DNA from: Geothrix sp.
GTDB lineage: Bacteria; Acidobacteriota; Holophagae; Holophagales; Holophagaceae
Direction: 5' to 3'
Assembly: GCF_030219325.1 (NCBI RefSeq)
Contig: NZ_CP126625.1
Location: 372,001-436,000, forward strand
Length of the DNA stretch: 64,000 nucleotides
The notes under the pieces are model-generated. The model was not told the DNA's origin. It was given only the letters and a program-made list of their open reading frames with translations, and did no database searches. Shown in pieces: positions 59,493 through 64,000 of the stretch; within the stretch, counting starts at the first letter, position 1, and each line of letters opens with the position of its first letter. Position numbers and translations under genes: made by a program.

Positions 59493-60620
59493 TCAGCCCT
59501 TGGGCTTGGAGGCCTCCCGCCAGGCCGCAATGAGCTTGGTCTCCTGCTCTGCGGTGGGCGGGGCCAGCCTGGTGCGGCCCTTCTCCACCTTCTCCTGGGT
59601 CTTGAACCAGGCCAGGGTGTCCTTCACGGTCTCGGTGGCGGGGCGGAACTTCAAGCCGGCCTTCACGGCGCGGTCGTTGCGCCAGGTGGAGAAGCCCTTG
59701 GTCTCGCCCAGGTAGGGGGCCCAGATGGGGAAGTCCAGGCCCTCCTGCTTGACGATGAACTCGGCGGGGATCCAGATGGGCTTGGCGTTGGGGTTGCCGG
59801 CCTTCTGGCAGTCCGCGATGAGGCTGCCCCAGGCCAGTCGCTTCTCGGGGCCGCAGGCGTTGAAGGCGCCGGTCGTGCCCTGCTCCACCAGGTGGACCAG
59901 CCAGGCGGCCAGATCCCGCACGTCGATGATCTGCACCGGGTCGGTGGGGGCGCCCGGCACTGCGATCTCGCCGCCCTTGTCGAAGCGCACGGGCCAGTAG
60001 GTGAAGCGGCCCGTGGGATCGTCGGGGCCCACGATGTAGCCGGGGCGGATGATGGTGGTGCGGCCCGGCATGGCCTTCGCCGCTGCCTGCTCGCAGAGGG
60101 CCTTCAGGGCGCCGTAGTACTCGTAGCTCTTGCCCATGGTCTCGAGGGTGGGGTCGGGCATGGTGGCCAGGGGCGCGTCCTCGGTGCCGTTCTCGGGGTT
60201 GGGCTCCTTGTAGGCGCTGATGCTGGAGATGTAGAGGTACTGCTTGGCGCGGGGCGCCAGCAGGGCGGCGGAAGCGCCCACCATGCGGGGGTAGTAGCCG
60301 CTGTTGTCGATGACGGCATCCCAGGTGCCGGTCTCCAACTCCTTCAGGCCATCGCCCTTCTTGGGGTCGCGGTCGCCGTGCAGCTTCGTCACGCCGGGGA
60401 AGAGGTCGGGGCGCGTCTTCCCGCGGTTGAACATGGTCACCTCGTGCCCGCGGGCCTGGGCGATCTCGATGGTGGCGGGGCCCAGGAAGCCCGTGCCGCC
60501 CAGGATGAGGATCTTCTTCGGGGCGGTCTTGGCGGGGGCCGCCGACAGGTCGAGGCCCGTGGCCGCAATGGCGGTGGCGGCGGCGGACCACTGGATGAAC
60601 TCGCGGCGGGAGACGGTCAT
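59493..60620 (-). CDS. Tat-exported NAD-dependent epimerase/dehydratase-like protein
   Basis: The 375-residue protein starts with a twin-arginine signal (SRREFIQW) and hydrophobic core ending LSAAP, then an extended SDR fold: nucleotide site GGTGFLG, the active-site-like run SSISAY and YEYYGALK with the Tyr and Lys, and a substrate-binding C-terminal half. Most sugar epimerases are cytosolic, so export is unusual. The ATG at 60620 has GGAGG upstream. Confidence 0.8.
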   Translation of the reverse strand: MTVSRREFIQWSAAATAIAATGLDLSAAPAKTAPKKILILGGTGFLGPATIEIAQARGHEVTMFNRGKTRPDLFPGVTKLHGDRDPKKGDGLKELETGTWDAVIDNSGYYPRMVGASAALLAPRAKQYLYISSISAYKEPNPENGTEDAPLATMPDPTLETMGKSYEYYGALKALCEQAAAKAMPGRTTIIRPGYIVGPDDPTGRFTYWPVRFDKGGEIAVPGAPTDPVQIIDVRDLAAWLVHLVEQGTTGAFNACGPEKRLAWGSLIADCQKAGNPNAKPIWIPAEFIVKQEGLDFPIWAPYLGETKGFSTWRNDRAVKAGLKFRPATETVKDTLAWFKTQEKVEKGRTRLAPPTAEQETKLIAAWREASKPKG

Positions 60621-60708
60621 GGAACCTCCGACTTGGGTTGGGGTTGATACCTCGTGAATCGATATATACTCCTCTGGAATAGCCCCGCAACACCTTTTTG
60701 GAGGTTCC

Positions 60709-62010
60709 ATGTCCGCGGTCCAGCCGAAGTCGCCTCGGTTCTTCCGTCGCCTCGTCCTGCTGGAGGCGGGGGAGGGTGCCGCCCTGCTCTGGTCCACGGC
60801 CTACTTCTTCCTGCTGCTCTTCGGCTTCTACCTGCTGCGCCCCGTGCGCGAGGCCATCGGCATCGCCCGGGGCGCGGACAAGCTGCCCTGGCTCATGACC
60901 GGCACCCTGCTGGCCATGGTGCTGGCCAATCCGGCCTTCGCGGCCCTGGTGTCCAGGCTGCCGCGGCGGCGCTTCATTCCCGGGGCCTACCGCTTCTTCG
61001 CGCTCAACATGCTGGCCTTCTTCCTGGCCTTCCGCTTCCTGCCCCACCGCAGCCCGGCGCTGGGCTACGCCTTCTACATCTGGCTCAGCGTCTTCAACCT
61101 CTTCGTGGTCTCCGTGTTCTGGGGCCTGATGTCGGACGTGTGGTCCGAGGGCCAGGGCAAGCGGCTCTTCGGCTTCATCGCCACGGGCGGCACCCTCGGC
61201 GCCATTGCCGGGGCGGCCCTCACGGGCGCGCTGACGAAGGGCTTCGCCATCGGAGGCCTGGCGGTGAAGGTGGACCCGCTCTCGCTGCTGCTGCTGTCCA
61301 TGGTCACACTGGAACTGGCGGTGCAGTGCGTGAAGCGCCTCGCCAGCATCTTCCAGCTGGGCGACGTGGCCCATGGCGCCCGGGAGCCGGGGCCGGGGCC
61401 GCTCGAAGGCCTGCGCCTCATCGCGACGTCGCGCTACCTGCAGCTCATCTGCGCCTACATGCTGCTCTTCACCATCACCAGCACCTTCCTCTACCTGCAG
61501 CAGGGCAGCATCGTGGAGCGGGCCTTCAGCGGCACCGCCGCCCGCACGGCGGCCTTCGCCCGCATCGACCTCTGGGTGAACGTGCTCACCCTGGCCACGC
61601 AGGTCTTCCTCACGGGCCGCATCATCACCGCCCTGGGCATCCCCTTCGTGCTGGCGATCCTGCCGGTGCTGACCATGGCGGGCTTCGGCGCGCTGTGGAT
61701 CTGGCCCACCTTCGGCGTCATGGCCCTCTTCCAGGTGCTGCGCCGCGGCCTGCACTACGCGGTGGACCGCCCGGCCCGGGAGATCCTCTACATTCCCCTG
61801 GGCCCCGAGGAGCGCTACAAGTCGAAGCCCTTCATCGACACCTTCGTCTACCGCGGCGGCGATCTCCTGGGGGTGTGGGCCCCCACCGCCCTGGCGGCCC
61901 TGGCCATCCCCGTGGGCCTCGCGGCGGTGGGCTGCTCGGGCCTGTGGATCGGGAGCAGCCTGGTCCTTGGAAACCACGTGAAGGCGAAGGTCTCCGAGGA
62001 TCCGGGTTGA
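60709..62010 (+). CDS. MFS / NTT-like membrane transporter
   Basis: A 433-residue protein with twelve hydrophobic helices. The first helix region LLFGFYLLRPVREAIGI and the loop FWGLMSDVWSEGQGKRLFGFIATGGTLGA resemble the ATP/ADP translocase (NTT/TLC) branch, as found in many bacteria that are not parasites. The C-terminal DTFVYRGGDLLGVWAP is also typical of this branch. Substrate unknown. The ATG at 60709 has GGAGGTT upstream. Confidence 0.78.
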   Translation: MSAVQPKSPRFFRRLVLLEAGEGAALLWSTAYFFLLLFGFYLLRPVREAIGIARGADKLPWLMTGTLLAMVLANPAFAALVSRLPRRRFIPGAYRFFALNMLAFFLAFRFLPHRSPALGYAFYIWLSVFNLFVVSVFWGLMSDVWSEGQGKRLFGFIATGGTLGAIAGAALTGALTKGFAIGGLAVKVDPLSLLLLSMVTLELAVQCVKRLASIFQLGDVAHGAREPGPGPLEGLRLIATSRYLQLICAYMLLFTITSTFLYLQQGSIVERAFSGTAARTAAFARIDLWVNVLTLATQVFLTGRIITALGIPFVLAILPVLTMAGFGALWIWPTFGVMALFQVLRRGLHYAVDRPAREILYIPLGPEERYKSKPFIDTFVYRGGDLLGVWAPTALAALAIPVGLAAVGCSGLWIGSSLVLGNHVKAKVSEDPG

Positions 62011-62107
62011 CTTTTCGGGGACTTCCCGGATGATTGCGGACATGCCGTTTTCGTTGAACCCCATGCCGTCCCGGTCCGCCAGCCCCGTTGGCGAGGGCAG
62101 CCTCCGC

Positions 62108-62164
62108 ATGGTCAACACCAATGGCATTACCACCACCACGCACACCGCCGTGCGGGGCACCTGA
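62108..62164 (+). CDS. thrL: Threonine-rich leader peptide of the aspartokinase gene
   Basis: An 18-residue frame, MVNTNGITTTTHTAVRGT, with seven Thr and one Ile. It starts at an ATG with GAGGG about ten bases upstream, and stops 24 bases before a terminator hairpin that precedes an aspartokinase/homoserine dehydrogenase gene. The layout matches thrL of enteric bacteria. A longer in-frame start at 62030 exists. The assignment is strong on position and composition, not on length conservation. Confidence 0.8.
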   Translation: MVNTNGITTTTHTAVRGT

Positions 62165-62216
62165 CCTGATTCCACCCTTCAGATCTCAGCCCCGCGAACC
62201 CCACGCGGGGCTTTTT
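62152..62216 (+). promoter_or_regulatory. Transcription attenuator: antiterminator and terminator of the thr leader
   Basis: GCGGGGC at 62152-62158, within the last leader codons, can pair with GCCCCGC at 62189-62195. That would stop the terminator from forming (AGCCCCGCG 62188-62196, CGCGGGGCT 62204-62212, then TTTTT). A ribosome stalled on the Thr codons (62129-62146) leaves the first segment free; one reaching the stop covers it. This is the usual attenuation logic. Confidence 0.75.
62188..62216 (+). terminator. Intrinsic terminator in the thr leader
   Basis: A 9-bp stem AGCCCCGCG / CGCGGGGCT with a seven-base loop followed by TTTTTCGTTT, 21 bases before the aspartokinase start. Confidence 0.9.
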
Positions 62217-62236
62217 CGTTTCGACCCGGAGCCCCC

Positions 62237-64000
62237 ATGCAGCCCAGCCCCATCCGCGTCATGAAGTTCGGCGGCACCAGCCTGGCCGATGCGGCCCGGT
62301 TCCGCACCGTGGCCGACCTGGTCGCAGCCGCCGGTGCGACTCACCGCGTCTGCGTGGTGGCCTCGGCCATGGCCGGCGTCACCAACCTGCTGCTGCACGG
62401 GGGACGCGTCCCCAACCGCGAGGAGGCGGATCGCCTGCTGGAGGCGTTCCGGGACCGGCACGCCCAGGTGGTGGCGGACCTGGCGGAGGATCTGGGCGCC
62501 GAGGCCGGCCCCGTGCGGGGTGAGCTGGAGGGCCTCGAGGCCGTGGGCCGCCGCCTCCTGCATGGGATGGCCCTGCTGGAGGAGGGACCGCCCTCGGTGC
62601 TGGCCCAGGTATCCAGCCTCGGTGAGCGGGCCTCCTCCCTGATCCTGACGGCCCTGTTGAAAGCCCGTGGCCTGGCGCCCCGGTACCTCGATCCCGTGGA
62701 GCACATCAAGGTCGAAGGCGATCCCCTGCAGGCCCGGCCCCGCATGGCCGACATCGAAACGGCCTTCGGCGCCGTGACGGCCGGTCCGGGCGGGCTCTGG
62801 GTGCTGCCGGGCTTCTTCGGCGGAGATGCCCAGGGCCGCATCCTGTCCCTGGGACGGGGCGGTTCGGATCACAGCGCGGCCCTGGCCGCCGCGGCCCTGA
62901 AGGCGGACCTGCTGGAGATCTGGACCGATGTGGCGGGGCTCTACAGCGCCGACCCCTCGCTGGTGCCCGAGGCCTTCCCGCTGCCCGAGGCCAGCTTCGA
63001 GGAGGCCATGGAGCTGTCCTTCTTCGGCGCCAAGGTCCTCCACCCGAAGACCATCCCACCCGTGCGGGAGCGGGGCATCCCCGTGCGCGTGTGCAGCAGC
63101 TTCGACCCCCTGCATCCCGGCACCGTGATCCGCGAGGAGGTGCCGCCACCACCCAGCGGCGTGCGCGGCCTCTCCTTCCTGCGGGACCTCACGGTGGTGA
63201 ACCTCACGGGCCCCGGCATGCCCGGCGTGCCCGGCATCGCGGGCCGCGTGTTCGGCGCCCTGGCGCGGCGGGGCATCTCCGTGGTGCTCATCACGCAGAG
63301 CTCGTCCGAACTCTCCATCTGCTTCGCCGTGCGCCGGGCCGATGGTCCGGGCGCCGTGGCGGCCATCCAGGAGGCTTTCCCGGCGGAGCTGTCGGCGGGC
63401 TTCATCGATCCGGTGCTCCTGCGCACGGGGCTCGCCGTGCTCAGCATCGTGGGCGACGGCATGCGCACGCGCCCCGGCGTGGCGGGCACCTTCTTCGACG
63501 CCTTGGCAGAGGTGGGCTGCAACGTGGTGGCCATCGCCCAGGGCGCCAGCGAGCGCATCATCTCCGCGGTGGTGGAGGAGGCGGATGGCGCCCGGGCCAT
63601 GGCCCACATCCACCGGCGCTTCTTCCAGACCCAGGTGGTGGTGGACGTGCACCTGCTGGGCGCGGGCAACGTGGGCGGCAGCCTGCTGGGCCAGATCCAG
63701 CGCCAGCATGACCAGCTGCTGGGCCTGGGCCTGGACCTCCGCGTGACCACCGTGGCCACCAGCCGGCGCATGAAGACGGACGCCAAGGGCATGGACCTCT
63801 CCCGCTGGCGGGAGGACCTGGCCCAGGGCGGCCCCATGGACCTGGACCTGCTGCTGGAATCGGTGCGCACGGGGCCGCCGGCCCTGTCCGTGCTGGTGGA
63901 CTGCAGCACCAGTGGTGAGCTGGCCGCCCGCTACCCCGACATGTTCGACGCGGGCTTCCACGTGGTGACGGCCAACAAGAAGGCCAACAGCAGCACCCAG
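62237..64000 (+). CDS. thrA: Bifunctional aspartokinase/homoserine dehydrogenase, 3'-truncated by the window
   Basis: The frame is open for 588 codons to the window edge. Residues 1-300 are an aspartokinase (MKFGGTSLADAARF, GRGGSDHSAALAAAAL, EIWTDVAGLYSADPSLVPEA, FGAKVLHPKT), then two ACT domains (about 310-460), then the start of a homoserine dehydrogenase with dinucleotide site VHLLGAGNVGGSLLGQI and VTANKKA. This is the ThrA-type fusion. The leader before it suggests regulation by threonine supply; allosteric control through the ACT domains is expected from the family. Confidence 0.94.
   Translation, partial: MQPSPIRVMKFGGTSLADAARFRTVADLVAAAGATHRVCVVASAMAGVTNLLLHGGRVPNREEADRLLEAFRDRHAQVVADLAEDLGAEAGPVRGELEGLEAVGRRLLHGMALLEEGPPSVLAQVSSLGERASSLILTALLKARGLAPRYLDPVEHIKVEGDPLQARPRMADIETAFGAVTAGPGGLWVLPGFFGGDAQGRILSLGRGGSDHSAALAAAALKADLLEIWTDVAGLYSADPSLVPEAFPLPEASFEEAMELSFFGAKVLHPKTIPPVRERGIPVRVCSSFDPLHPGTVIREEVPPPPSGVRGLSFLRDLTVVNLTGPGMPGVPGIAGRVFGALARRGISVVLITQSSSELSICFAVRRADGPGAVAAIQEAFPAELSAGFIDPVLLRTGLAVLSIVGDGMRTRPGVAGTFFDALAEVGCNVVAIAQGASERIISAVVEEADGARAMAHIHRRFFQTQVVVDVHLLGAGNVGGSLLGQIQRQHDQLLGLGLDLRVTTVATSRRMKTDAKGMDLSRWREDLAQGGPMDLDLLLESVRTGPPALSVLVDCSTSGELAARYPDMFDAGFHVVTANKKANSSTQ

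Noticed and set aside
58771-62175. A 1134-codon open frame on the minus strand
   Set aside because: It runs across several well-supported genes in another frame, has very low-complexity Arg/Gly/Ala/Pro composition and no domain. It is an effect of high GC.
1-64000. CRISPR arrays, tRNA or rRNA genes, prophage or complete insertion sequence
   Set aside because: No regularly spaced direct repeats of the right length, no cloverleaf or rRNA signature, no transposase or integrase was seen. Short RNA genes could still be missed by eye.

Overview
The window is GC-rich (roughly two-thirds G+C by eye), densely packed bacterial DNA from a Gram-negative organism with lipoproteins, LPS-core and Kdo genes, an energised outer membrane and respiratory c-type cytochrome proteins. 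A complex I operon split into nuoABCD and nuoEF, a HybA/HybB-like quinone oxidoreductase without hydrogenase subunits, and several secreted proteins ending their signal peptides in A-Q suggest a member of the Acidobacteriota, perhaps the Holophagae (Geothrix-like). That placement is inference; there is no rRNA gene in the window to confirm it.

Layout. 0-6.5 kb: riboflavin synthase, three tandem BamE-like lipoproteins, smpB, a DedA protein, a hybrid PAS histidine kinase and a proline iminopeptidase. 6.5-20 kb: a repeat element, an EamA transporter, a HemW-like radical SAM protein, gmhA, a membrane haem protein, a haem c/triple-rhodanese protein, ftsK, a lipoprotein deacetylase overlapping a QueD-like gene, an HD phosphohydrolase and dsbD. 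20-28 kb: three thioredoxin-fold genes (two a tandem duplication), a TonB-like protein, an endonuclease III fused to a metal-receptor-like domain, a FolD-like dehydrogenase, a GNAT enzyme and kdsA. 28-34.6 kb: an Lrp-monooxygenase-EamA operon, then a HybA/HybB-type membrane operon with two tiny membrane proteins, divergent from a sigma-54 activator and with matching sigma-54-like promoters. 34.6-45 kb: a DUF2339/DUF3999/lipoprotein operon, a diguanylate cyclase, an NFACT protein, a SPOR protein, and an ACP-dehydratase-double ketosynthase operon. 45-53 kb: nuoABCD, an interrupting block (Tat-exported aldolase-like enzyme, MarR, YceI, CDGSH protein), then nuoEF. 53-64 kb: a phosphatase, a cupin, ornithine carbamoyltransferase, a biotin-carrier/carboxyltransferase pair, a CBS protein, a Tat-exported epimerase, an NTT/MFS-like transporter, and a threonine-rich leader peptide with attenuator ahead of a bifunctional aspartokinase/homoserine dehydrogenase that runs off the end.

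The most unusual signals are: (i) a small interspersed repeat (R1) at gene junctions between 42.0 and 48.3 kb whose hairpin loop carries a Shine-Dalgarno sequence and which supplies the start region of two unrelated genes (nuoC and a SPOR gene); (ii) two genes (nuoD and the NFACT gene) whose last 9-12 codons occur a second time downstream, differing only at synonymous positions, with a GC-rich element in between; (iii) a thr-type transcription attenuator; (iv) an Nth-receptor fusion; and (v) a small sigma-54 regulon with its activator. No tRNA, rRNA, CRISPR array, phage or complete insertion sequence was recognised.
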